Positions 43,947-53,115 of a stretch of DNA of 64,000 nucleotides are shown here, one piece after another. The notes below the pieces were generated by a model. That model ran no database searches, was not told where the DNA came from, and saw nothing but the letters and a program-made list of their open reading frames with translations. This DNA comes from Pyrinomonadaceae bacterium. GTDB lineage: Bacteria > Acidobacteriota > Blastocatellia > Pyrinomonadales > Pyrinomonadaceae. The stretch lies in NCBI GenBank assembly GCA_028284415.1, contig JANQRU010000006.1, positions 1 through 64,000 of the forward strand. Reading direction: 5' to 3'. The position numbers and the translations under genes are program-made. Each line of letters begins with the position of its first letter. The first letter of the stretch is position 1.

Positions 43947-44921
43947 TTATTGAACTTCTACATAGTCTCCCGTGTGAACCTCAGATGTATTTCTAACTAT
44001 CACAGCCGTTGCAGTTCTCTCTAAAACGTTTAAGATAACTATCTCGCCAACAACTTTTCTTAAAGCAGGACGACCTTTTTTAGCACCTTCAGTTGTAACA
44101 ACTTTACCATTTGCTTTAGAGCCTTTCTTACGTGCTGATTGATTCGAGAACATACCGCCTCTGTATCTATCGCTTTGAAATCCTGCTTCTCTGTTATCAA
44201 GATTCTCATCAGGAACTTTTTTAAAAATGTTTCCTGTTCCAAGCGGACGGAAAATAGTTAGATAATCACCAACTTTCACATTGTCTTCACGACCGAGGTC
44301 AATGTAAACGATCTGTTCACGGGCTAATAATTCCTGACCATCACGAGCCATAACTATTCTTCCTTGAGCCTTGCCGGATGGCATTGAGAATTTATCTAAG
44401 GCTGCACGTTTCTTGAAAAGTGGGCTGTTTCTTACAGGAACTCTCTGCAATAAATCGCCGAGCAAGATTGTGCTACAAGATGTTTTAACTCTTGCAACAG
44501 AAACTTCACGCATAACTTTTACAACTTCAACTGCACCAACTTCTTGGATAAATATTCCTAGTCGTTTTTTCTTCGTCCATTTGGATTTTACTTTTCCTCT
44601 TGGGCGTACAACTGCGAACATATCACCAACTTTTACACCATCAACAGCACCGGAGTTCAAATATAATTCGTCACCTTGTGCATATATATGTTGATCTTTT
44701 TCATCGTCAGCACCGATAACTTTCAGATTTGTATTTACATCTGATCTCTGTATGTAACCTGCACAGTACAAATTATTTCGCACCGCAACAGGCATATCCT
44801 TATTTAAATCACTAAAGATCACAGTCGGTGATTCATTTTGGGCAAATACTGTAAATGTAGTCGTTAATAAAAGAAATAAAGCAAAAATAATGCTTTTTAA
44901 GCTAATTTTCTGAAAACTCAC
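43947..44921 (-). CDS. Exported protein with repeated FlgT-C-like beta domains
   Basis: A 324-residue protein with signal peptide 1-27 (TTTFTVFAQ). Two or three units share the pattern L..G..DGVKVGDMFAVVRP (about 90), DLGREDNVKVGDYLTIFRPL (about 207) and an ending TSEVHTGDYVEV, typical of small SH3-like beta barrels such as FlgT C-terminal domains. Two cysteines (CAGY, SCST) may bond. The function is unknown; peptidoglycan or outer-membrane association is plausible. Confidence 0.75.
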   Translation of the reverse strand: MSFQKISLKSIIFALFLLLTTTFTVFAQNESPTVIFSDLNKDMPVAVRNNLYCAGYIQRSDVNTNLKVIGADDEKDQHIYAQGDELYLNSGAVDGVKVGDMFAVVRPRGKVKSKWTKKKRLGIFIQEVGAVEVVKVMREVSVARVKTSCSTILLGDLLQRVPVRNSPLFKKRAALDKFSMPSGKAQGRIVMARDGQELLAREQIVYIDLGREDNVKVGDYLTIFRPLGTGNIFKKVPDENLDNREAGFQSDRYRGGMFSNQSARKKGSKANGKVVTTEGAKKGRPALRKVVGEIVILNVLERTATAVIVRNTSEVHTGDYVEVQ

Positions 44922-45152
44922 GTGATTTTCTCCTTTCTTGAAACTGCTATTTGAATAATTATTTAAGTCTGATGTGAAGACTAAAAAGATTTAAACAGAA
45001 ATGTTTTGCCGCAGAAGGGCTTTTATTATCCTAACTTTATTTATAAACAAAAGTCAATTATTTTTATTAATGTTAAACACTAACCCAAAGCATCAGTTTA
45101 GACTTGCACAAATTAAAATGTTTTTGTAGTATTTTCGCTTGCAATTATTTGT

Positions 45153-45158
45153 TATAAT
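45153..45158 (+). promoter_or_regulatory. Candidate -10 element for tRNA-Thr
   Basis: A consensus TATAAT ends 10 bases before the mature tRNA 5' end. No good -35 hexamer at 17 bp was found, so only the -10 is called. Confidence 0.4.
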
Positions 45159-45168
45159 TGCAACACAA

Positions 45169-45240
45169 GCCGGTGTAGCTCAGGGGTAGAGCAACTGATT
45201 TGTAATCAGTAGGTCGCGGGTTCGAATCCCATCACCGGCT
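45169..45240 (+). tRNA. tRNA-Thr (anticodon TGT)
   Basis: Acceptor arms GCCGGTG (45169-45175) and CACCGGC (45233-45239) pair fully, with discriminator T45240 and no encoded CCA. D arm GCTC...GAGC, anticodon stem ACTGA/TCAGT with loop TTTGTAA (anticodon TGT, reads ACA), variable AGGTC, T loop TTCGAAT. In the T stem GCGGG/CCCAT the second pair is a C.A mismatch and the first a G.T, which is unusual. Confidence 0.95.
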
Positions 45241-45405
45241 TTTATTTTTTTTAAGCGTAACTTTTAGTTGCGTTTTTTTAGTTTTAAAACAAAAACCCTT
45301 ATCTATTTTTAGCCTGCTAAATTGCAAAATTTGATTCGACTATTTGTAATAGCTACAATTCAAACATTAAAAGTTAAAAACAGAATACTTAGAGGAGTTC
45401 ATAAA

Positions 45406-46263
45406 ATGAGATTATTTACAAAATTTTCGTTGTTTTTAGTCATAGTATTATTTGTAATGTCAGCGACCAATGTTGCTTTTGGTCAGATAAAATACCCAAG
45501 AGCGAGTCAGCGTCAACATATCGAACAAACAGTCGGCGATACTGATATAAAGATCACATATCATCGTCCTAATGTTAAAGAAAGAGAAATTTGGGGAAAA
45601 CTAGTCCCCTACGGACAGGTCTGGCGAGCAGGTGCAAACGAAGCCACTGTCATAGAGTTTACAAATGATGTATCCATTGATGGGAATGAGCTTGAAAAAG
45701 GAAAATATAGTTTTTATGCTATTCCAACAGCGGGTGAGTGGACATTGATTTTCAATAAAACATGGAATCAATGGGGTACACAATACAAAGAATCTGAGGA
45801 TGCTTTGCGTGTAAACGTAAAACCTATGATGGCTGAGAAGTCAAAAGAAACTCTTTCTTACTCAATTGAAGATGTTACCAATAATTCAGCAAATGTAATT
45901 CTTGCTTGGGAAAAAGCTAGAGTTCCATTCAAAGTAGATGTAGGTGATGTCAGTGCCAGAATTTTACGTTCAGCCCAAAGACAAATGGTTGCAACTCCTC
46001 TTAACGCTGCAAACTTTATTTTTTCTACTCGTCAAAAAGATAAGTATGACCAAGCCCTTAGCTGGGTAAACGGCTCTCTTGCAACTGCCGAAACATATTT
46101 TGGATTATTTATAAAGTCCCGTTTACTTGCTGAAATGGACAAAAAAGATGAAGCAATTACAACAGCTGAAAAAGCTATCGAAGTTGGTAAAAAAACGAAT
46201 GCAAACCCGAACAGTATAGCTTTTCTTGAAAGACTTATGAAGAGCTGGAAAACTGAGGAATAA
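45406..46263 (+). CDS. Exported DUF2911 protein
   Basis: 285 residues from ATG 45406, preceded by AGAGGAG; an in-frame upstream extension to 45322 lacks an RBS. Signal peptide about 1-27 (NVAFGQ). DUF2911 is recognised from KYPRASQRQHIEQTVGDTDI, ITYHRPNVKEREIWG, VPYGQVWRAGANEATVIEF and GKYSFYAIPTAGEWTLIFNK. The C-terminal half is helical and TPR-like (ALSWVNGSLATAETYFGLFI). Periplasmic; the family has no established function. Confidence 0.88.
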   Translation: MRLFTKFSLFLVIVLFVMSATNVAFGQIKYPRASQRQHIEQTVGDTDIKITYHRPNVKEREIWGKLVPYGQVWRAGANEATVIEFTNDVSIDGNELEKGKYSFYAIPTAGEWTLIFNKTWNQWGTQYKESEDALRVNVKPMMAEKSKETLSYSIEDVTNNSANVILAWEKARVPFKVDVGDVSARILRSAQRQMVATPLNAANFIFSTRQKDKYDQALSWVNGSLATAETYFGLFIKSRLLAEMDKKDEAITTAEKAIEVGKKTNANPNSIAFLERLMKSWKTEE

Positions 46264-46286
46264 ACGTCAGAAAATAACTTTCATAT

Positions 46287-46316
46287 AAGAAGCTCAATAG
46301 TTTAATTGAGCTTCTT
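46287..46316 (+). terminator. Rho-independent terminator
   Basis: AAGAAGCTCAAT (46287-46298) pairs exactly with ATTGAGCTTCTT (46305-46316), then TTTATTA. It ends the DUF2911 transcript. Confidence 0.9.
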
Positions 46317-46408
46317 TTTATTACGAAAGAAAATTACTTGACTAATTCTAAAAAATCTATAATAATGCTTATTGAAATTGATTTTCAATTTCTTTTTTCA
46401 ATAACACT

Positions 46409-46684
46409 ATGAAAGCAAATACAGCTACAAATTTTTCACCTATTGTTTCTGACGAGAAAAAAATTGATATTTCTCTGAATGATAATGAAGCAACAATAAA
46501 GTTATCCACATGGACTGATGCACTTGGATGGACTTGTCAAAAAACATTGCAGGTTGATAGTGAAATGTTAGATGAACTGCATCATGTTATATCCGCAGCA
46601 AGATATAAGATAAATAAGCAAAAGGCTGTGGAAAATGAAGAAATTGAATCAAACAAAATCATCGAATTCCCTTGTATAAGATAG
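46409..46684 (+). CDS. Small hypothetical protein
   Basis: A 91-residue cytoplasmic protein: an N-terminal beta-rich half (KKIDISLNDNEATIKLSTWT), a conserved-looking DALGWTCQKTLQVDSEMLDE segment, a helix and an acidic tail. It has a clear start and lies between two terminators, which supports a real gene. No family is recognised. Confidence 0.6.
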   Translation: MKANTATNFSPIVSDEKKIDISLNDNEATIKLSTWTDALGWTCQKTLQVDSEMLDELHHVISAARYKINKQKAVENEEIESNKIIEFPCIR

Positions 46685-46711
46685 ATCTCTCCTCTTAACC
46701 GAAAAACTAAA

Positions 46712-46748
46712 AACGGAAAGCAAAAGTATTAACTTTATGCTTTCCGTT
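46712..46748. terminator. Bidirectional terminator
   Basis: AACGGAAAGC (46712-46721) pairs with GCTTTCCGTT (46739-46748), with inner pairing AAAGT/ACTTT and T-rich flanks on both strands. It separates the small protein gene and the bacterioferritin-like gene. Confidence 0.85.
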
Positions 46749-46773
46749 ATTTTTTATTAATTGTTGATTTTAA

Positions 46774-47235
46774 CTAGCTTACTTCTCGTAGCACGATTTT
46801 TTCATTATCAACATTAGCTTCTCTTTCGGAAGTTAATTTTTCTAATTCTTCAATGTGTATTTGCTCCTCAGCTATTTGACCTTCAACCCAGAACTTTGTA
46901 GCTAAATCCTGCTCGTCACAAGATTTCCAAGCCTCCATGTAAGCATCAAAGGCTTCCCTTTCAAGCTTTAAGTTTTGAGCAAGCATTTCATTCAAATCAG
47001 TTGACTGTCGAATCATTGAAGGCTCAACTGTCGGAATTCCTCCAAGAGCCACAATTTTGTCTCCCAGAAATTCTGCATGTTTTTGTGCTTCAGCAGCATT
47101 TTCACGGAAAAATTCTCTAAAAACTTCTCTGTCTGTTCCAGTTACAAGATAACTATGCTGAGAGTATTGAATAATTCCCGTTAACTCTAAACTCATTGCT
47201 TTATTTAAATTTTCTATTAATTCCTGTCTTGCCAT
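46774..47235 (-). CDS. Bacterioferritin-like ferritin-family protein
   Basis: A 153-residue four-helix iron protein. Diiron ligands are visible in each helix: Glu in SLELTGIIQYSQHSYL, E..KH in AAEAQKHAEFLGDKI, Glu in LKLEREAFDAYMEAWKSCDE and E..H in AEEQIHIEELEKL. It resembles bacterioferritin (ferroxidase, iron storage or antioxidant). The heme Met of true Bfr was not confirmed. Confidence 0.85.
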   Translation of the reverse strand: MARQELIENLNKAMSLELTGIIQYSQHSYLVTGTDREVFREFFRENAAEAQKHAEFLGDKIVALGGIPTVEPSMIRQSTDLNEMLAQNLKLEREAFDAYMEAWKSCDEQDLATKFWVEGQIAEEQIHIEELEKLTSEREANVDNEKIVLREVS

Positions 47236-47376
47236 ATAAAACCCCTTTAATAATTAATTTGTTTACTTTTAAAGATTAACAAAGCTGAAAACCACAAGTC
47301 AATCTAAGTTGTTTGTTTTCAACAGCATAGAATTGAAATTCAATTTCAACTTCAATAAGAGCAATATAAAAACAAC

Positions 47377-48399
47377 TTAATCCTGAAATAAGAATTTTGT
47401 GAGTAACCTGTGAAAATGATGAGTTCCTTGCTCTCTATTTGGTGAATATCTTCCTTTGTTATAAAAGCTTGAGTTGATTCCTTTTTGTACTGACTCAACT
47501 ACTGCTTGATCTTCCATTTCAACAGTTTCTAAATCTGCTCCTGCTCCCGTATCCAATTTAGTTTCATCATTTACAAACGTATAGTAAGAAATGACTGTCA
47601 AATCTTTTTTTACGGGTTTTACAACATTTAATGAGAGTCCCCAAGGATAATAATTGAACATCATATTAGGAAAGATGAAAAAATAATGGGCTTCAATTTC
47701 ATTATTTCCGTTATACCCTGTTTGCAGGCTGGATAATTGAAATGTTTCTGTTGTGTAATTTCCAAAATCCAAAATCTCATTCAAAGATTTATGGACAAAT
47801 GGTATATGAAACCCTTCTAAATAATTTTCACAATATAATGCCCAATGAGCATTGACTTCATAATCTTTGGTCGAAATTAATCTCAAATTTTCAAAATCGA
47901 AAGAATTGGTGGTTTTCTCCATTTCAGAAATAAAATTTAGTAGCGGATAAGATGGTTTTATAGATGAGAATATAAAATCATTCCAAGTTTCATTTGGAAT
48001 TTGGCACAAATTATCTTTTTCAGTTGGGAATTTCTCTACTCCTTCAAATTCCGGCATCGAGAGAAACTTTCCATCCAATGAAAAACGTCTGCCATGATAA
48101 CCACAACGTATGCCTTCGATATTTTTTTCACACTCAACCAAAATTTTTCCGCGGTGAGTGCAAACATTGGAAAGACAATTTATTTTCCCTTTTTCATTTT
48201 TCGAAATCAAAATTGGTTCATCCAGAAAATTTGGTAGAAGATCAATTGGTTTTACGTTGTTGATTTGAGGTTTTAATGCAACAAACTGCCAGGTTTTGCT
48301 GAAGATTTGTTTTTTTGAAAGTTCAAAGTATTTTTCATCTGTATAAAACTCAGATGGAATTGTTTCAGCTTTTTTTATGTCGGAATTTATTTGAAACAT
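47377..48399 (-). CDS. Rieske-type ring-hydroxylating oxygenase alpha subunit
   Basis: 340 residues from the ATG at 48399, chosen because the longer frame (to 48453) overlaps the upstream gene and reads as non-conserved. The Rieske [2Fe-2S] motif is CTHRGKILVECEKN with CGYHGRRFSLDG. The catalytic mononuclear-iron site is visible as NYLEGFHIPFVH. The layout matches choline-monooxygenase/CntA-like enzymes. No reductase gene is adjacent, and the substrate cannot be named. Its start is directly behind the acetyltransferase stop, so the two are co-translated. Confidence 0.88.
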   Translation of the reverse strand: MFQINSDIKKAETIPSEFYTDEKYFELSKKQIFSKTWQFVALKPQINNVKPIDLLPNFLDEPILISKNEKGKINCLSNVCTHRGKILVECEKNIEGIRCGYHGRRFSLDGKFLSMPEFEGVEKFPTEKDNLCQIPNETWNDFIFSSIKPSYPLLNFISEMEKTTNSFDFENLRLISTKDYEVNAHWALYCENYLEGFHIPFVHKSLNEILDFGNYTTETFQLSSLQTGYNGNNEIEAHYFFIFPNMMFNYYPWGLSLNVVKPVKKDLTVISYYTFVNDETKLDTGAGADLETVEMEDQAVVESVQKGINSSFYNKGRYSPNREQGTHHFHRLLTKFLFQD

Positions 48400-48400
48400 T

Positions 48401-49153
48401 TTATTTTTCAAAAAGTAAGTATTTAGAAGACTCACTACCTTTTTCAAAACCACTACAAATTAATTTTTGAGAAAATCCTTCTAAAAATTCTTCTCTTATA
48501 CGTTTTTGTTCTTGTATGGCTTTTTTTACATTAGTTTTTAATAAGTGATTCCATTCGGCGGGAATTGGGATTTTTTTTATGATTTTTCTTTTTTCCTGAT
48601 AGCTTTCCCCTTTTGAAAGTGAAATAACTTTTTCACTTTCTAGATGCCATTCTGCAAAAAGTCTGTCACTATCTATTCCCTTTGCCTCGTTCTCTTCTTT
48701 TGAGGTCGCGTAGTCTGTCCCATAGAAATTTGGTTTGTAGGTTTGAACAACGGCGCCAAGTTTTTCAAGGTTAAAATAAGCATTAAGCGACATAACTGGC
48801 TGGAATGTCCACTTGATGATCTTGACTCCTCTTTCGAGTGAATATCGACGTTGTTCCCACTTTATTGTCGAACCGATACCGAAGCCTTGAAATTCTTCAT
48901 CAACAGCTGTCATATGGGAATAAAAAGCTTTTTCTCCCCTCAAAAAAGCAGGAATAGATAAACTAAATCCAATAAGCCTGTCTTGGAAGAAAGCTCCTAA
49001 GGTAAATCCCCCAACATTTCGATTCACAATGAAGTGTCTTATTGGAGAAAGTTCGATGGCAGGTAACGAAAAAGCTTCCTTTTGCAGTCGTACACAGTCT
49101 TCTAATTCGTTAAGATTTTTGCATTCACGAATTTTTATATCGGTGCTATTCAT
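48401..49153 (-). CDS. GNAT-family acetyltransferase-like protein
   Basis: A 250-residue protein. The N-terminal two-thirds shows the GNAT fold: IRECKNLNELEDCVRLQKEA, LIGFSLSIPA, AFYSHMTAVDEEFQGFGIGS (acetyl-CoA loop) and IIKWTFQPVMSLNAYFNLEK. It resembles the COG3375 group. The C-terminal about 80 residues are helical and charged. It lies 37 bp after the YaeQ-like gene and abuts the Rieske gene, implying a shared pathway that is not identified. Confidence 0.8.
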   Translation of the reverse strand: MNSTDIKIRECKNLNELEDCVRLQKEAFSLPAIELSPIRHFIVNRNVGGFTLGAFFQDRLIGFSLSIPAFLRGEKAFYSHMTAVDEEFQGFGIGSTIKWEQRRYSLERGVKIIKWTFQPVMSLNAYFNLEKLGAVVQTYKPNFYGTDYATSKEENEAKGIDSDRLFAEWHLESEKVISLSKGESYQEKRKIIKKIPIPAEWNHLLKTNVKKAIQEQKRIREEFLEGFSQKLICSGFEKGSESSKYLLFEK

Positions 49154-49190
49154 GATTTCCTGTGTTCAGCATCAAGCAAAGCAATTTCAC

Positions 49191-49649
49191 TCAAATTATG
49201 AATTTTTTGAACCAATCATCTGGAACTTTCTCAATTTTTTTGTCAATGGTCAAATCTTTTATGTTGCTAACAAAATTTATCAGAACAACTCTGTTTTGGG
49301 GACGATATTTTTCAGGAATATTTTTCTGTAATTGTTTAATTAATGAGTCAGTATTAAAACCTATTTTAAAAAGTACAAACTCCTCAATATTGGTATGTTT
49401 GAGCAACCAGGCAGTTTTGCGAATTGTATTTTGTCCGCATTCTCCCCAAAATTCAAAATCCCTATTTCCGTTTTGTGCAACAAGGTCGGGTTTATAACGC
49501 AAACCAACTCTTATCTCTATCTCTATGTGTGGATATTTTTTGATAAACATCGCATACCCAAGTGCCTTCATTAAAATATGTTCGTACGATTCCCCTGTTT
49601 TTTGCCACAGACGAACTTTTTTCCCAAGTAATTCAAAATTATGAACCAT
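49191..49649 (-). CDS. YaeQ-like protein
   Basis: A 152-residue protein. The pattern GESYEHILMKALGYAMF followed by RVGLRYKPDLVAQNG and FWGECG recalls YaeQ, whose fold is related to PD-(D/E)XK nucleases (KPD...ECG). Cellular activity of YaeQ is not established. First gene of a run with GNAT and Rieske proteins. Confidence 0.6.
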   Translation of the reverse strand: MVHNFELLGKKVRLWQKTGESYEHILMKALGYAMFIKKYPHIEIEIRVGLRYKPDLVAQNGNRDFEFWGECGQNTIRKTAWLLKHTNIEEFVLFKIGFNTDSLIKQLQKNIPEKYRPQNRVVLINFVSNIKDLTIDKKIEKVPDDWFKKFII

Positions 49650-49807
49650 ACTTTTAAGATTAGCTATTGCTTTTGGATTTGTTAATGGGAGAATTATTTT
49701 TCTTAACTTTTTATCCAGTTATTTGTTATCATTTATAAAGCAATTGGATAACAATTGTTGTACATTCCAAATCTCTCAAGTTTTCTATCAAAGAAACTCT
49801 CAGCAAA

Positions 49808-51418
49808 ATGACTACACAGAATAATTTAGAAATTAAAGGAAGTCTGCTAACTCACACGTTGGCAGAACTACTTGCTGTAATTTCGCAGGCTGAACTTAGT
49901 GGTTCTCTTAGATTCTCTAATGATGACAAGAAAATCATTATTTATGTGGAGAAAGGAAAAATTGTCTTCGCTGTATCAAATATGCGTGAGCACAGACTTT
50001 TTCAGATACTTCTTGATGCAACGCAAATATCAAAACCTGAATTATTAAAAATTGAAGGTTTCACAAACGATCTAAAGTTAGTCAAATATTTAAAAGACAA
50101 TGAGAAGTTTAGGACGGAAGAGATAAAAGCTTTTACTCAATTTCAGATAAAGAAAATCATAGAATTTGTTTTTGGCTTGAAAGAAGGTGAATGGATTTTT
50201 AGTCCGCTTGCTCGTGTAAAAGAAGGACTAAACTTTCAGGTAGATTTGAATTCCTTGATTCATGAACATCTGAGAGCAATTGAGACAGAATTTGTATTTT
50301 CAAGATTTAAGAGTTTAGAAGAGACATTTAGTTTTAACCAATCCAATCAACAAAATAATTTTTCGCAAAATCCGCCCACACCTCAAGAGGCATTTATTCT
50401 TTCAAGACTGAGTGATAGCGAGTTGTCATTAAATGAAGTAGTCACTACAAGTGGGCTTTCAAATCAAGAAGTCATTCCTATTTTGTATAAACTTTGGATT
50501 TGCGGATTTATTCACAGAAACAATTGGCAATCTCCATTTGAAGAAACGGACTTATCAAAATTATCTTCTTCAAACTATGCACTAAAAAAATCTGCTATTT
50601 CCTTAGAAGAAGAAGAACAAAAGAAAAAAGAAGCTGAAGAAAATGCCAGAAAAGAAGCTGAAGAAGCCGAAAGAAAAGCCAAAGAAAGAGAGAGACAAAA
50701 AGCTACATACTCTCTGGAAAATTATCTGAAACAGGTCGAAGGTGCTGCTACTCACTATGAAATGTTTGATGTTGACCCCGAAGCACCTGTTAGCGATATT
50801 AAAAATGCATATTTTTCCTACGCGAAAAAATACCACCCTGATAAATACTACAAAAAGGTTGATAGCGAAAAGCATTTGAGAATTCAAAATGCTTTTACTG
50901 AAATTGCTAACGCTTATGAAACTTTGAAAGACGCCGACTCCAGAGAACTGTATGATTTCAGATTGAGAAAAGCTATCGAACAACTCAAAGAAAAGAATGT
51001 AAAAGCCGCTACCTCAACCAATAAACCCATTTCAAGTCCTACAAAGAAAGATGATGATTCTAAGATGGCAGCAGAAAGTTTTGATGCCGGGTATGATCTA
51101 ATTTTAGAAAACAAATTTTCTGAAGCAGTACCACATCTGGCTAGAGCAGTTCATCTCATTCCAGATAATGCCCGTTATCATGCATTTTACGGGAAAGCAC
51201 TCTCCTTAGATAGAAGCCAGCAGAGAAAAGCTGAAGCCGAACTTCAACAAGCTGTTAATTTAGATCCCAAAAATTCAACCTACCGAATTATGTTAGCTGA
51301 GCTTTATATAGAAATCGGCTTACTTGTTAGAGCAAAAGGTGAAATCAATCGGCTTTTGAAATTTGATCCAAACAATCAAGAAGCCAAATCTTTACTCGAC
51401 AGTTTAACGAATAAATAG
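49808..51418 (+). CDS. DUF4388 (PATAN) - DnaJ - TPR protein
   Basis: A 536-residue cytoplasmic protein. N-terminal DUF4388/PATAN (about 8-110: GSLLTHTLAELLAVISQAEL with SGSLRFSN). A winged-helix-like middle follows (SLNEVVTTSGLSNQEVIPIL), then a Glu/Lys/Arg-rich coiled coil (about 275-300). A J domain spans about 315-380 with HPD (YAKKYHPDKYY). C-terminal TPRs complete it (AVHLIPDNARYHAFYGKALS). PATAN domains occur in bacterial signalling; the J domain would recruit DnaK. An HD-GYP gene follows. Confidence 0.88.
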   Translation: MTTQNNLEIKGSLLTHTLAELLAVISQAELSGSLRFSNDDKKIIIYVEKGKIVFAVSNMREHRLFQILLDATQISKPELLKIEGFTNDLKLVKYLKDNEKFRTEEIKAFTQFQIKKIIEFVFGLKEGEWIFSPLARVKEGLNFQVDLNSLIHEHLRAIETEFVFSRFKSLEETFSFNQSNQQNNFSQNPPTPQEAFILSRLSDSELSLNEVVTTSGLSNQEVIPILYKLWICGFIHRNNWQSPFEETDLSKLSSSNYALKKSAISLEEEEQKKKEAEENARKEAEEAERKAKERERQKATYSLENYLKQVEGAATHYEMFDVDPEAPVSDIKNAYFSYAKKYHPDKYYKKVDSEKHLRIQNAFTEIANAYETLKDADSRELYDFRLRKAIEQLKEKNVKAATSTNKPISSPTKKDDDSKMAAESFDAGYDLILENKFSEAVPHLARAVHLIPDNARYHAFYGKALSLDRSQQRKAEAELQQAVNLDPKNSTYRIMLAELYIEIGLLVRAKGEINRLLKFDPNNQEAKSLLDSLTNK

Positions 51419-51538
51419 TTAAACTCTATTCGAGGAATTTTATATTTATTAAAAGTATATTAAATTTAACAAAAAGCAGTTAATAAAGATGCAAGCTAAT
51501 GATTCAATATTTAGCATTGCACATTTTTGTTTTTATTT

Positions 51539-52159
51539 ATGTCTTTTCCAAAAAAAGCGATGACCAAAGAGATCAGAGTTGATGAAAAACTTTTAAAATT
51601 ATCTTCAGCTATAGATGATTTTGAAGGTTATAATCATGCCCACGCTATCCGTATCGCAGCGATGGCAGATGCGATCGCTCAAGATTTTAATCTGGCATCT
51701 CAAGACCGTTTCGCACTTCAACAAGCTGCACTTGTTCATGACATAGGCGAAATGGTTATGGACAGAGATTACATAAAAAGTAATCGAGTGCTGACTCAGC
51801 GGGAAAGAATAGACATGCAGAGACATCCTGTAATTGGTGAACAGGAAGCAGCTAAAAGAGGTTTATCGAGAGCTGTCCAACTGATCGTGCGTTGGCATCA
51901 TGAATGGTGGAATGGAAGTGGTTATCCTGATGGCTTAGAACGAGATCAAATTCCGCTTGCCGCTCGCATTCTGAGAGTTTGCGATACCTATGCAGCTTTG
52001 ACTGATTCACGCCCGTATAGCGTTCCAATCTCTGAATCTGAAGCTAAAAGATATTTAACAGAATGGGCAGGAATAGAGTTTGATCCAAAGGTTGTCAGAG
52101 TTTTTTTGTCGCTTGAAAATGTCCTACAGCTGAGATCATTCGCCAATTCCGATAAATAA
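51539..52159 (+). CDS. HD-GYP domain phosphodiesterase-like protein
   Basis: 206 residues from ATG 51539; a TTG four codons upstream is less likely. The HD-GYP residues are present: HAIRIAAMADAIA, LVHDIGEMVMDR (HD), RHPVIGEQEA, WHHEWWNGSGYPDGL (HH and GYP) and LRVCDTYAALT. Such enzymes hydrolyse cyclic di-GMP. There is no receiver or sensor domain, so input may come from a partner such as the DUF4388 protein upstream. Confidence 0.9.
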   Translation: MSFPKKAMTKEIRVDEKLLKLSSAIDDFEGYNHAHAIRIAAMADAIAQDFNLASQDRFALQQAALVHDIGEMVMDRDYIKSNRVLTQRERIDMQRHPVIGEQEAAKRGLSRAVQLIVRWHHEWWNGSGYPDGLERDQIPLAARILRVCDTYAALTDSRPYSVPISESEAKRYLTEWAGIEFDPKVVRVFLSLENVLQLRSFANSDK

Positions 52160-52179
52160 AGTAACTGATAAGTTTTTCT

Positions 52180-53112
52180 ATGCAGACAAGTTTATTAAAC
52201 AAACCTAAAAGCTGGCTTGCCTTTGAATTAAATGTTCTACGCCGTTTAGATTTTGATTCAGTGTCAATACCATTCACAGTAAAACCTTCACTAGGAAAGT
52301 ACTTAAAACATTGGGACGTAAAAATATTTGCCAACAACTTGCTGGAATCTGATTACATTGAATCAAAAGCTTGCATAGAAAATAATGATGATAAACTAAC
52401 TGAAGAAGAAATAGAGATTATCCTTGAGGATGTTTACGTTCCGCATTACAAGTTAAAAAACCAAGCTCTGAGAAATTGGTTTAATGAAACCGACTCTTGG
52501 TGGTTTGATAATGTCCGCACAAATATTGAAAAGCTTCCTTCTCCGATGTCCAGAGCAATTGCTCTAAGTCTCGGAATGAGCGTTGGTGACTATGTTTTAT
52601 CTTTTGATGAAGAAACCCGCGAACTTAGGCAACCTCTTTCGAATGTATATAAAAGATTTTGGAGCGTTGGTGATGATCCTGTAAATAACGGACAAAACAA
52701 TAGCTGTCAAAATAAGAACGCAAACGAATTTACCGCTGAAAATTATACAGATTTAATGTTTTTACGTCTTCCACGAGCCAATAATCAAACTGTTAAAAAC
52801 AATTTGGGTTGGAAAGGCTGGCGTGAAGAATGGATTCGCGGCGGCGACAATTTTTGGAGTGAACTGGAAAGAAAGCAAATCGGAATTTTGGGCACTCACA
52901 TTGAAACAAAATCTCAGTATCTAAGCCTGCTTGAAGAATTGTTCAAAACAGCTTCGCATATAAAACTTTGGGCAATCGCCCATGTCGAAGATAGTTTTGT
53001 TCAAACTCAAGATATTGTTGAAACCATCAGCCGTGTCAGAAGAGTTGATACAATTTACACAAAAGATTTTTCCGAATTACTTGGAACTAAAGCGGTTATT
53101 ATCACAGCTTAA
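52180..53112 (+). CDS. Hypothetical protein, possibly a degenerate D12-type DNA methylase
   Basis: A 310-residue protein. FTVKPSLGKYLKHWDVKIFA with NNLLESDYIESKACIENN and a following TEEE resembles the N-terminus of COG3392/D12 adenine methylases (PF.GSG....K..G..V.ANDi...Sy...KA.IeNN). The expected Gly-rich SAM loop is missing. DLMFLRLPRANNQ lies where a DPPY catalytic motif would be expected but does not match. If related, it has lost catalysis. The assignment is tentative. Confidence 0.55.
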   Translation: MQTSLLNKPKSWLAFELNVLRRLDFDSVSIPFTVKPSLGKYLKHWDVKIFANNLLESDYIESKACIENNDDKLTEEEIEIILEDVYVPHYKLKNQALRNWFNETDSWWFDNVRTNIEKLPSPMSRAIALSLGMSVGDYVLSFDEETRELRQPLSNVYKRFWSVGDDPVNNGQNNSCQNKNANEFTAENYTDLMFLRLPRANNQTVKNNLGWKGWREEWIRGGDNFWSELERKQIGILGTHIETKSQYLSLLEELFKTASHIKLWAIAHVEDSFVQTQDIVETISRVRRVDTIYTKDFSELLGTKAVIITA

Positions 53113-53115
53113 AAA

